A stretch of 64,000 bases of DNA. It comes from Pyropia yezoensis. Lineage: Eukaryota > Rhodophyta > Bangiophyceae > Bangiales > Bangiaceae. Within the stretch, counting starts at the first letter, position 1, and each line of letters starts with the position of its first letter. The DNA lies in assembly GCA_009829735.1 (NCBI GenBank), contig CM020620.1:27126951-27190950 (forward strand). The letters run 5' to 3'. Positions 11,170 to 20,645 of this stretch are shown here, in pieces. The translations under genes and the position numbers were made by a program. The notes below the pieces were generated by a model, which was given only the letters and a program-made list of their open reading frames with translations, searched no databases and was not told the origin of the DNA.

Positions 11170-12177
11170 ATGTCCCTCCCTTCCCCCCCCCCCAGAGCGC
11201 GCTGTGAAGGGGAGGACGCCGGCACACACGCCCACGCACCCACCCGGCCGCACCCCTCCCACCCCCCCCCCCTGCGTGCGGGCCGTGTCTGTCGACGCGC
11301 CGCTCCTCCCCCCCCCGCGACGAGAACCCCCCGCGTCTGTCGCCCCGCGCGAGACGCGCTTGGCGGCGTCACGGACCGTCCGTCTGTGTCTCTGCCGGTG
11401 GGCTCGCTCCCCCCGTCCCGCTGCGCCCGTCGTCGCGAGCAAGACGCGACTGTGCCCGGTGCCCCCTCCTCCCTCCCCTGCTGTTGTCATTTTTTTTGCT
11501 CCCCTGTTGGCGGTGCGCGTTCCCCGTCGATTCCGCACCCCCCGCTGGGGGCGGACTCCCCCGCCCACGACCGGCGCGACCGCCGGCTGTCTGCCGGTTG
11601 GCCCGCCAAGGCGCTGCTGCCGTCCCGTTCACCTGATTCCCGCCGTCGCCTCCTCCTGGGTTCCGCCCTCTTCGCTCACCTGGTTTTCGCCCCCCTCCCC
11701 CCATTTGGTTTCTGCGCTTCCCCCCATTCTGGTTTCCGCCCCGCTTCCCATCTGGGTTCCGCCCTCTTGCCCTACCTTCTTTTTACCCCCCTCGCCCTGT
11801 CCCCGTTGACGCACCTGTTCCCGTTTGGTGTCCCCCGTGACCAGCTGACCGGCAGTCCCCTCCCCCCCCGTGCCCGTGTCGTCGGTTTTGTGCTCCAGCC
11901 GGTTGCCCCCGCGCGCTGTCCTCACCCTCGAGGCTGGGCGTCTCGCGCACCGCACGTCCCTGGCTCAACATCACTCCCTGTGTCTTCCCCGCTGGAGGTT
12001 GGTGAGTGGCGGCTTTGTCCTCCCCGCGACCTTGTTCTTTTCTTGCTGCGGACTCGCGTGGCGGTTTTTGTTTTTGTTTTTTTGTTTGGGTGGCTGTCGA
12101 CACCGCCCACCCCGCCGCCGCGCCCGCCCGCTAGACGTTCCCCTTCTCTCCGCCCCTCTATCTGATTGTGTGTGACC
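11170..12177 (+). promoter_or_regulatory. pyrimidine-rich upstream/5'UTR region of ataxin-2
   Basis: About 1 kb directly upstream of the ataxin-2 ATG is dominated by C and T on the plus strand (ccctccc, ttttttttg, cccccctcc runs), with repeated ttcgccc/ggtttc words at 11630-11770. No TATA box is visible. Strand-asymmetric pyrimidine richness ending close to a start codon is compatible with a leader or promoter. The long open frames across it (for example 10993-12165) are Pro/Arg/Ser-rich and I regard them as non-coding. Confidence 0.35.
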
Positions 12178-15100
12178 ATGCCCGGCGCGTGGACCGCCGA
12201 CAACGGTCGTCGCAGCCGTGCGTACACTGCCGGCAACGGTCCCGCCACCAGCGACGTGCCGCCGGGTGCTGCCGTCCCCGCTGCGGCGTCGGCGGCGGCG
12301 GCGGCCTTGTCCCCTGTCTCCCACAAGGATGCATGGACGTCGTGCCTGTCTGCCATGCTCGGCCAGCCCGTGACGGCGCAGCTGACGGACGGCGCCGCGT
12401 ACACGGGCACCCTCACTGGGGTGGCGGTGGACAACAAGGAGCTGAGCCTCGTCCTCCATTTTGCGCGATCCCTTTCCCCCGACGAGGCCGCCGCCGCATT
12501 GGGCACCGGCCCCGCTGGCGGGGCAGCGGACACCGGCGCCGGCGGCGGCACCGGCGGCACGCTCGGTGCGCGTCGCTTGTCGTCAACGCCGGTCACGACG
12601 AACCTGCTCATCCCCGGTAACCGGCTGGCGCTCCTTGCCATGGACGCGACAGCCATGGCGGCCGCTGCCGCGGGCGGGGTGGACGGCTCGGGGGCTTCCG
12701 CGACGGGTGGTGCGGATGGGGCGGGTTTTGCGACGGACGGAGGCATCTCGGGGCGCAAGAGCGCCGGCGGCGGGGGCGATCGCCAGCTGACCCGCTTTGA
12801 CGACTTTGGGCCCCCCGCCGCGGCGTCTGTGGACGGGGAGCTGGACGGCAGCCTGGGTGGCCTGGGCAGCGGCGGTGGGGGTGGCGGGTCCAGCGGCCGC
12901 AAGTGGGACCAGTTTGCAGAGAACGAGCGCAAGTTTGGGGTGCGCACGTCGTATGATGAGCATGACTACACGACAAAGCTGGACAAGCGGCGGCCCGGCT
13001 TCCATGAGCGCGAGCTCAAGGCCCAGCGGGTATGTTGGCCGCTTGCTGTGTGGGGGAGGGTGTTGGTTCTCTGTGTGGGGTACTCTTGGTGATGCAAAGG
13101 GCTGTGATTCCACAGGCCTCTGTTCGCCGATCCCGCTTGTTCTCGCATCTAGTGAGATCACTGCTGACGTGTACGCTGTTTGTGCCTGCTTTGTCTCTTC
13201 TTGCCTTGTGGCCGTTCGCTAAACGCTGTCCACGTACTGGTTTCTTTGTAGGTTGCGGCGGAGATCGAAGGGCGCAACGCTGCCAACCCCCACGTTCGCG
13301 AAGAGCGCGGCCAAGCCCTGCAAGACGATGGCGATGAGGAGTCGCGCTACTCCACCGTTCTCCGTGCCTCTGGGCCGGCCGCGTCATCGATGGCGGCGGC
13401 ATCCTCGGCTCCTCCAACGGGCGCGGCTGCCACGCTTGCGGCGCCCGCCGTGTCGCTGTCCGCTGTGGCCCCCGTTGGCGATGGATCCGCGCTTGCTCCG
13501 CGCTCTACCGCCGCGGCCCGCTCGTCGCCGCTGCCACCCCGCGCGCCTGCCGTACCAGCGTCTATGAATGGTGCCGGTGGTGCGGCAGGCCCGTCGGGCT
13601 CGACGGTGATGGCGCCGCCACCGTCGGCCCCGCCGGGTATCGTTGCGCCTGCGGGTGTTGGTGTGACCGCTGCTGCTGGCCCGTCTGGCCTGCGCCCGTC
13701 CCTCCCGCCCGTGGCCACTGCCGGCCCACCCGGGCTGTTGCATACCCGCCGTCCGTCGCGCGAGAATTTGGCCTCATCCGCACGCGGCTCTGCGCGCGCG
13801 CCCACCGTCCTAGGCAACACGTCGTCGGTGGAGCGCCTCAACCTGGACACTGCGACGCCCAAGCCGCTAGACCCCGTTGCCGACGCCAAGTTCCGCGAGT
13901 ACAAGCAACAAAGGGCGCGCGAGGCGTACCCGCGGGACAGCACAACCAAGGGGCTCCGCGAGTTTTCCTCCTCTTTCAACACCCACTACCGGCAATCGGC
14001 GGACCGGCGATCGGGACGATCTGCGCGAGCGCCATCCCACTTGTCGGACGTGTCGAATGATGACATCCCCGCCCCGGCAGACGTCAACAGTGTAGACGAC
14101 GCGGCGTCGCTTGCAGGCTCCATGACCTCCATGACTGTCCTGGCGGGCTCGGATGTTGCGTCAGTGACCTCCGTTGGGGTGGAGACGGAGCCCCCTCCGC
14201 CACCACCTGCTTCTGCTGTTCCGGGCGGGGCGACGGGCCCGGAGGCAGACGGCGAGGCGGGCTCCAGCACCAAGTCCCCGTCGGTGGTTACGTCGACTAT
14301 GTCGTCGGTGGCGCGAGCGCCATCGGGTGCGGCCACCTGCTCAGAAAGTGTGGCCACATCTGCCAGCTCTTCTGATGTGGCCGCCATCAGCAGTGTGCCG
14401 GGAGACGTGACGGTGGGGGCGCCCGCCTTGTCTGCGGCAGGTGCATCTGGTGCGAATGCAGCGACGGCGCAGAACCTCAAGTCTGTGCCGGCACCACTGC
14501 CTGCTGCGGCGGCGGCAGCCACACCCGCTACGGTTGGAGGGACTAAGGTGGCTGGCGAGACGACGCCGACAGCTGCAGCGACAAAGCTGCCGCCCAGCAA
14601 GGCGCCGCCAACCGCGTCGAAAAAGGGGCTCAACGCCGCGGCCAAGGAATTCAAGTTCAATCCGTCAGCGGCGGCGTTCAAGCCGAGGTCGACGGCCCCC
14701 CCATCGCCGGCCACTTCGGCGTCGGGCTCGGTCGCGGGTGCGGCGGCGGCGGCGGGTGTGCCACCGCCAGTGGCGGGTGTGCCCGGCACACCCCCACGGC
14801 ACGTTGGGAGCTACGCGCCGCACCCGGCGGGCGGCCATGTGCGACCGGGACATGGACCACAGGGCCTGGGTGGTGGTGGCGGCGGCGGCGGCGGTGGTGC
14901 GTATGGCGGCGGGGGGGGCGGGCCATACCCTGCGCCTGGCTACCGTTATGGCCCAGGGGGTGGCGGATCGCCCGCGTTTCCGGCGGGCGGTGCGTATGCC
15001 GGTAGCGGGGGTGGTGCCGATGGTGGCGGCGGGGGCGGTGGCGGCGTATTTTATCCCCCACAGGGGTATGGCCCTGGGGTGCCCATGATGGTCCCCCCGC

Positions 15101-15864
15101 ACCTCATGGGTGGCCCGCTTCCCCCTCCACACGGCGCGTACGTGGTGAGTGGCCCACCCCCCCCACGGGGGGTGCCCATGTATGGGGGCCCGCGGATGCC
15201 CAACTTTGTTGCGCCTCCGTTTGGTTACCCCGTCGGCCCGCCCGCCGTCGGGGGGCCACCCCACCCGGGCCACCGGGGGGGGTACCCCCTGCCGCCCCCG
15301 CTGCCGGGCATGTACCCACCCGTGGCGGTGGGGGCGTTGCCGCTGGGGCCTGTTCCCCCGGGCGGTGTTCCCCCTGCGTCTCCTGAAATGGTCGCTGCCG
15401 CGCCGGCGGCTGCGCCCCAATTTATTCGCGGCGGCGGTGGCGGTGGCGGCGGCGGTGGTGGTGGCGGTGGCGGTGGTGGTGGTGGCGGTGGCGGTGGTGG
15501 TGGTGGCGGCGGCGGACCGAGGGGGGGCGGCGGCGGCGCCCGCGGCGGCGGCGGGGGGATGCGTGGACCCCGGCAGCCGCGGTCGGGTGGGGGCGGCGGC
15601 GGCGGTGGTGGTGGCGGGGGCGGGGGCGGGGGTGCCCACGGCGGGGGTGGGCGCGGCGGCTCGGGGGGGGGTGGGGCGAGCCGCGGGGCGGGTGGCCGCG
15701 GTGGTGACGCGGCCGCGCCGGCGGCCGGCGGCAGCAGCGGTGGGGGCAGGATAGACGGTGCCCCCGCCACCCCTGGCGGGGGGGGGGGGAAGGGCGCGCC
15801 CGAGGGGGGAGGGGGGGCGCCGGGGGGAGCGCCGCCAAAGAGAGAGAGCGCTGCAGGCCAATGA
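12178..15864 (+). CDS. ataxin-2 homologue (Lsm + LsmAD + PAM2 + Gly-rich/RGG tail), one intron
   Basis: Two exons, 12178-13029 and 13252-15864, join in frame to about 1154 residues. Residues ~48-165 are the Sm-like ATX domain (AWTSCLSAMLGQPVTAQLTD, later NLLIPGNRLALLAMD). Residues ~246-305 are LsmAD (FAENERKFGVRTSYDEHDYT), completed across the splice by AQR/VAAEIEGRNAANPHVREERG. At ~742-760, LNAAAKEFKFNP is a clear PAM2 motif, the peptide that binds the MLLE domain of poly(A)-binding protein. The C-terminus is Pro/Gly-rich, then poly-Gly with RGG-type Arg (residues ~1000-1130). Ataxin-2 proteins act in mRNA stability, translation and stress granules. The ATG was chosen because it opens just before the Lsm domain after a pyrimidine-rich leader. 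The poly-Gly tracts may contain length errors. Family identity is very secure. Confidence 0.93.
13030..13251 (+). other. intron of the ataxin-2 gene (222 bp, phase 0)
   Basis: The donor is cgg|gtatgt and the acceptor tttctttgtag|gtt. Removing 222 bp joins two frame-1 exons without changing phase and completes the LsmAD domain. Read through without splicing, a stop occurs at about 13092. The acceptor has a T-rich tract (ctggtttctttgtag). Confidence 0.9.
15420..15720 (+). repeat. GGC/GGT trinucleotide tracts coding poly-Gly
   Basis: Two nearly pure (ggt/ggc)n blocks, at about 15425-15520 and 15590-15640, lie in the ataxin-2 reading frame and give poly-Gly interrupted by RGGG and MRGPRQPR. The opposite strand reads as long poly-Pro frames, which are shadows. 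Confidence 0.85.
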
Positions 15865-16270
15865 ACGGGAGGGGGGTGACGGCGTTGTCACGTACTCTCC
15901 TCTGCTCCCCCCTTTTTTTTCCCCTATTCTTTGTGCATCTGCCCCGCGCCCGCATTGTTCCTATCGCGCCAACCGCAACCGCCGCCGGCCGCACCGTCCA
16001 TCGCCCCCCCCCCCCCGCGCCCCCCCCTTGCCGCCCGGTGCCCGCAGCAAGCCGGCCGTGGAGTTTCGAAGGCTATCAACGCCTCCGCCCACTGCCGCGC
16101 CATGCCCGCCGCGCTGCACGGGCGGCCACCACCCCCCAGAGACTGGGCGGTGCGCCAAGGGCGCGCGCGCGCGGCGAGGCCTCCACCCACTCCTTTCTCC
16201 CCCACCCTAGAGTCCCCCGCGAGTCCCGCCCCCCCACCCCCAGGCCCACCAAACCACCACACCCCAACAT

Positions 16271-16696
16271 TCAGCGTGGTGGCGTTGTCACCCCCGCCCC
16301 CCCCCCCTCAGCGTGTGGTGGGGTGGCGGCGCGGGGGCTCCCCGCCGCCGCCCCCCCCCCCCCCTCGACAAACGTGCGGATGCTGGCGAGCACCCGCCCG
16401 CACTCGGCGGCCACGTCGGGCGGCGGGCGGTCCTGGCCGGCCACCCAGCGGTACAGCTCGGGGGTCTCCCGCGCGAGGAGGGCCTCCGTTTCGGCCAGCG
16501 CCGCGGGCGCCATGGCCGGCACGGCGGCGGCGGCCCACTTGCCGAGGAGGACGTCCAGCTCCAGCCACCCGCGCTGGGAGGCGCGGTACAGGATGCGCCG
16601 CTGGGTGACGCTCAGAGCAGCGGCGGCGGGCGGGGATGAGGCGGCATCAGCGGCGGCAGGGGCCGCAAGGGCCGCACCCGCGGCGGCGGTGGCACT

Positions 16697-16743
<47 letters not shown>

Positions 16744-17065
16744 CAGGGGCCAGGGGGGGGGCACCCCCGCGCGCGCGGGGGGAGCCCTGCGGCGCCCGCC
16801 GGTGGTCGGCGAGCCACGGCGCGTTGGGAGCCACGGACGGGGGCACGCCCGTCGGGAGGGGCACGTCGGTGGGCACCCGCCCCGACGGGGATGACGGCGA
16901 CGCTGGCGCCGACGACGACGCCCACCGGCCAGCCGACGGCGCGGCGGCGGTGGCAGTGGCGGCGGCGGCGGCGGCGGCGGCGGCAGCGGCGGTGGCACGG
17001 CGGCGGAGCGCAGCCGGCAGCGCCGAGGTGATGATCGAGGAAGCCGCGCGCATGGCGAACGCCAT
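16271..17065 (-). CDS. SDHAF2: SDHAF2/Sdh5-like succinate dehydrogenase assembly factor
   Basis: 264 codons. The N-terminus (MAFAMRAASSIITSALPAAL, then RRR) is Arg/Ser/Ala-rich without acids, as expected for a mitochondrial transit peptide. Residues ~30-150 are low complexity, including poly-Ala and poly-Gly. Residues ~152-220 are the SdhE/Sdh5 domain: QRRILYRASQRGWLELDVLL followed by an acidic helical stretch and LYRWVAGQDRPPPD. The R-G-x-L-E-x-D-x-L-L signature and the YxW-x-x-G-x end are diagnostic. The family promotes covalent FAD attachment to the succinate dehydrogenase flavoprotein in the mitochondrial matrix. Usual length is ~150-170 residues, and the excess is the low-complexity linker. 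It ends 406 bp from the convergent ataxin-2 stop. Confidence 0.88.
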
Positions 17066-17873
17066 GGCGACGCGGTCGACCAGGAAAAGAGAGCAGAAGC
17101 GGGTGGGGGGGACCGCGTTGGGGTCAGGGGGTGGTGGTGGGGTGTGGAGGGGGAAGCTTTCCTGGAGCGAACGTGCGGGTTGGGGATGGGGGTGGGGTTA
17201 GGGTCCATATCTGAGGTGGGGTTCAGGTGCCATGGAAGGAAATTTCGTGGAGTTCAACACTCATAGGATGCAAGTATCCACCGTAGTACGATGAGGTGAG
17301 GTGGGGTTCTGTTCAGGCGATGCGCGCCCGACGGTGCGATCCGCTCCCACCCGCACCTTCGATGTCCACTCTTTCCCCGTCCTCCGCCCACCCCCTCATA
17401 TGCTCCTCCCCCCCTGCAAGCATGGCCCCTTCCCCTCCTCCCCCTATGCCCCCCCCCCCGGGGCATCGTCCCTGCCCTCCCCTTATAGCTCCCGATTCCC
17501 TCCGCATCGCTCTCCTCCCCGTGCCCGCATCGCCCCCCCGCCTTCTTCATAGCTCCCCGCCCCCCGCGCCGCCCCTTTCCCCCACGCCGTTCCTCCCCGC
17601 GCCGTCGATCCCTCCCGCGCATCGCTCCCGCTCCCCGTCGGTCCTTATCCCCGTCACTCTCTTCCCTCCTTCGCTCTCCCTCCGTGGCTGCCCCCATGCT
17701 TTATGGATCCCCCCCCTTCATCGCTCCCCCTTTCATCCCCGCATCCCCTAGCATCGCGGCGCGAGCGCGATCGTTTTTTATGTCCTTCGTTGTTGGCTTA
17801 GCTCCTCATCTGCCTGGCTGCGGCGCCCGGAGCAACAGCATCGCTCCCTTCTATGTACGAATTTGCGGGGGAA

Positions 17874-17899
17874 GAGGTCTCGCCGTTAGGCGAGACCTC
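17874..17899. repeat. perfect 11-bp hairpin, 4-nt loop, with nearby copies of one arm
   Basis: gaggtctcgcc-gtta-ggcgagacctc is a perfect inverted repeat. The arm taggcgagacctcc recurs at about 18021 and 18043. Function unknown. Confidence 0.7.
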
Positions 17900-18438
17900 C
17901 ACCCCCGCCATCCGGGCCAGAACCTGCACGTCGTAGCGGCTACGTCGCGAAAATGAACGGCACCGCCCCATTCTGTCCACCAGTTTGCGGGAGGGGGCAG
18001 GTCGCGCCGGTAGGCGCCGGTAGGCGAGACCTCCTCCCCGCTTGGCGAGACCTCCCCCCCAGGCATCCGGCCCGCTGAACTCGGCTCTCGTAGTGCGTGA
18101 CCCAAAAAAAAAGAACGCTTCCACTGGTCGCGGACGCATGTATTTACGACCTGAGCGATGGAGGGGGGGCGGGGGGCGGGGGGCTGTCGCGCTGCACCCC
18201 CTCAAGAGTGCTTGCGGATGCGGGATCCGTGCCGCGGTGCGTCGGGAACCTAACCCCACGTCAGCACATCTTACTAGAGAGCGTTTTTCAACCCTGGTCG
18301 CGTTCCCCGGTGCACTTCAATACTCCATTGATGGATTCAATTCCACATCAAGCTCTGTATGGCACCTGAACCCCACCTCAGATCTGGAGTCGAACCCCAC
18401 ACGCTCATCCCTAGGTCCGCGAAGGGGGGGGTGTGTAG

Positions 18439-18504
18439 CTGCAAGGAAGGAAGTAACCGTAGATGGAAGTAAGTATGGAACCAATTTATGACATTCCTTC
18501 CTTG
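18439..18504. repeat. short inverted repeat (gcaaggaaggaa / ttccttccttgc)
   Basis: A 12-bp perfect inverted repeat is separated by about 40 bp. It could be a miniature element or a hairpin. No coding content. Confidence 0.6.
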
Positions 18505-19027
18505 CATTGACGCTATAAGTGGTAGGGTCAATGAAAGGAAGTAATGCAGAGGGGGGCCCACCAGATGGGGGGGGGGGGGGGGGGGGGGGGGAACAAGAGG
18601 GGGCACACGAGGGGGGAGAGTGTGCCGGGGTACCTGGCCGTTTGAAAGCGCGCGCGCGCGTTTTTGGCGCCGACAGCCGAGACGCGCTCTCGTGCCCACG
18701 GGAAAAGAGCGCGCATCCGCACCACGCCCGACGGCGTCCTCCCCCATGGTGCTGTCATCGTCCCCACCACCTCCGGTGCCCCTCGTCCCTCTCGTCACCA
18801 GGTGCTCTTCCCCGCTCCCCGATCACCACCAGCCGGCTGGCCGCGTTGGGCAGTCTTCTCGCATTGCCGTCGCTGGGGCAATCCTCGCCCTGATGGCGTC
18901 CCCTGCCCCCCTTGGTACCCCCCCCCCCCTGCACCTGCCGGTACTTTCTCTCGGCCCCAAGAATGGGAAGAGAACTCTCACCGCCGAACGAGTCCTGGAG
19001 TGACTGGTCATCCCATGCTATCCGCAG

Positions 19028-19654
19028 ACCTCTGAGAGTGACTCGTCGGGTGTGCTAACGATGGTACCGATGGTGTCGGTGGAGAAATCCGTTAACCCGA
19101 AGTCGTTTATCGCCTACAAGTGCCCCAGCGGGCAGAGCCGCACGTTTCGCTCTGTCCTCTCTCCCCAGTTTGGGTTTTGCTCCTACAACTGGGTTGAGTA
19201 TCCCTGCTCGGGCGTTGAGTCGTGTGACCTCGTCCCCAACCGAGTTTTGGCCATGTCCCATCTGTCGGTTCGGGGGGGGCAGCAGGACAATTATGCCACG
19301 TACGAGAAGCTGTTCGCGGAGGCCAACGGGGCCACCGATGGGGCTAACGCGGAGCAGCAGGCCCTGAGCCGCGCATGGGACAAGTACGCCACTGTGGTTG
19401 TTCCCTTCGACGAGCGGGACTGTCCCAACTCGGTTTGCGCTGCTCTCCCTCACCCCCCGCCGGGCAAGCTGGTGACTGTGACGGCGACAGGGCACACCTT
19501 CCTCGGCTGCGCCGGCTACACGGCGTCAAACCGCGTGGGCCACAAGAGTAGCTCGCTGGCAAACGTCACAAACCTGGACGCCGTTCGCACGTGGGTCCGA
19601 GAGAAAAGGTATGCTAAGTGTGCTCTGTGGGAGGCTCGGCGGGTGGATTGTTTG
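19028..19654 (+). pseudogene. unknown Cys-containing protein, 3' end lost to an LTR
   Basis: A frame of ordinary composition begins after a plausible splice acceptor (tatccgcag, ending 19027) with TSESDSSG and contains the first in-frame ATG at 19061. It includes SFIAYKCPSGQSRTFRSVLS, CSYNWVEYPC, DERDCPNSVC and HTFLGCAGYTASNRVGHKSS, so a zinc-binding fold is possible. I do not recognise the family. The 5' exon, if any, lies in 18.5-19.0 kb and could not be fixed. At 19655 the frame enters the Ty3-family LTR and only stops inside it near 20143, so the native C-terminus is missing. The gene is truncated unless it ends by splicing before the LTR. Confidence 0.45.
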
Positions 19655-20307
19655 TGTGGCAAAAACCACATGCACACACGGCACCCAAGTTGGGGCGGTG
19701 TGCAAGGGCTGCCTCCCGTGTCGGGGGAACCGGAAGAAGTGCAAGTCGCACACACTCTGTCCCTGTTGCGGGGCAAACCCCCCACGGACAAACAAGAGGA
19801 TGGTGTGTGGTCCAACAGTTTCTTGGTCGGGACGGGGATGTGGCAAAAACCACAAGCACACACGGCACCCAAGTTGGGGCGGTGTGCTAGGGCTGCCTCC
19901 CGTGTCGGGGGAACCGGAAGAAGTGCAAGTCGCACACACTCTGTCCCTGTTGTGGGGCAAACCCCCCACGGACAAACAAGAGGATGGTGTGTGGTCCAAC
20001 AGTTTCTTGGTCGGGACGGGGACGCAGGGCCAAGCCCCGCTGTCCCTCCCCTTATCCCCCCAGGGTCCACTCAGAATCTCGCCACTCAGAATCTCCCACC
20101 CCAGCACCTGCCCACCGGGCCACACGAAAATTCAAGACGATAAATGCAGAAAACCCTCAAATCCAAGTTGGATTTACTACTAAGCTAACTATCCCAAACT
20201 TAGGGAATATGGACCCAAATGCAGGGGGAGGAACGGATCAGGCTAGTGGCCTGCCGCCCCTTGCATGGCACGTGTTGCCCCCCTACCTGGGGGTCAATAC
20301 TGCCACA
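19655..20307 (-). repeat. 3' LTR of the Ty3 element, with a 184-bp internal tandem duplication
   Basis: The LTR start tgtggcaaaaacc occurs at 19655 and again at 19839. The 184 bp between are a near-perfect copy of the beginning of the LTR, up to ggtcgggacgggga. From 19839 the LTR runs to the end tactgccaca (20307). Without the duplication it is 469 bp, equal to the other LTR. Confidence 0.9.
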
Positions 20308-20320
20308 CTCCCCTCTCCTC
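20308..20320 (-). promoter_or_regulatory. polypurine tract of the Ty3 element
   Basis: ctcccctctcctc on the plus strand reads gaggagaggggag in element sense and abuts the 3' LTR start. This is the expected position and composition for the plus-strand DNA primer. Confidence 0.8.
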
Positions 20321-20645
20321 AGTTCCGACCGACCCGGTCGGCCCTGTGAGGGGGTGCGTAAACGCACGTCTCGGCGTTGGGGGCGCGACTTGCTGTCCCC
20401 CATCGAGTACGTAACACGGATGTGGAGGCGGTCACGTTGACCGCCCCTCTCCTCAAGCTTGCCCACTCGGCAGCTTGCTCTCCTCAGTTCACACTTCACC
20501 ATCACCACCACCTCCCCTTTACCTTCCACTGGGCCGCCCCACGCTGGGGAGGCCACCCGTATACCCACGATCCGAGTCCCCCTCAACTCGAGGCGGATCT
20601 CGTGCTGCGATAGCCAGAGCGTCTCTCCCCAATTTGGGGAGAGCC

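Larger units (their letters stand above)
17066..18590. other. non-coding region with inverted-repeat remnants
   Basis: No supported gene. gaggtggggttcaggtgccat (17212-17232) recurs inverted near 18357-18377, flanked by weaker inverted similarity, so 17.2-18.4 kb may be a decayed TIR element of ~1.2 kb. Between them lie C-rich sequence (17390-17640) and a cluster of ggcgagacctcc words (17873-18060). A long G run occurs at 18569-18591. Confidence 0.4.

Noticed and set aside
10993-12165. 390-codon plus-strand frame upstream of ataxin-2
   Set aside because: Pro/Ser/Arg/Leu from pyrimidine runs; ends just before the ataxin-2 ATG and is better explained as leader or promoter sequence.
14665-15891. 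408-codon minus-strand frame opposite ataxin-2
   Set aside because: Mirror of the Gly/Pro-coding repeats of a securely identified gene; Arg/Pro/Thr/Ala only.
17180-17220. Telomere-like gggttaggg-type sequence
   Set aside because: Only one ttaggg-like word in G-rich DNA; no tandem array.
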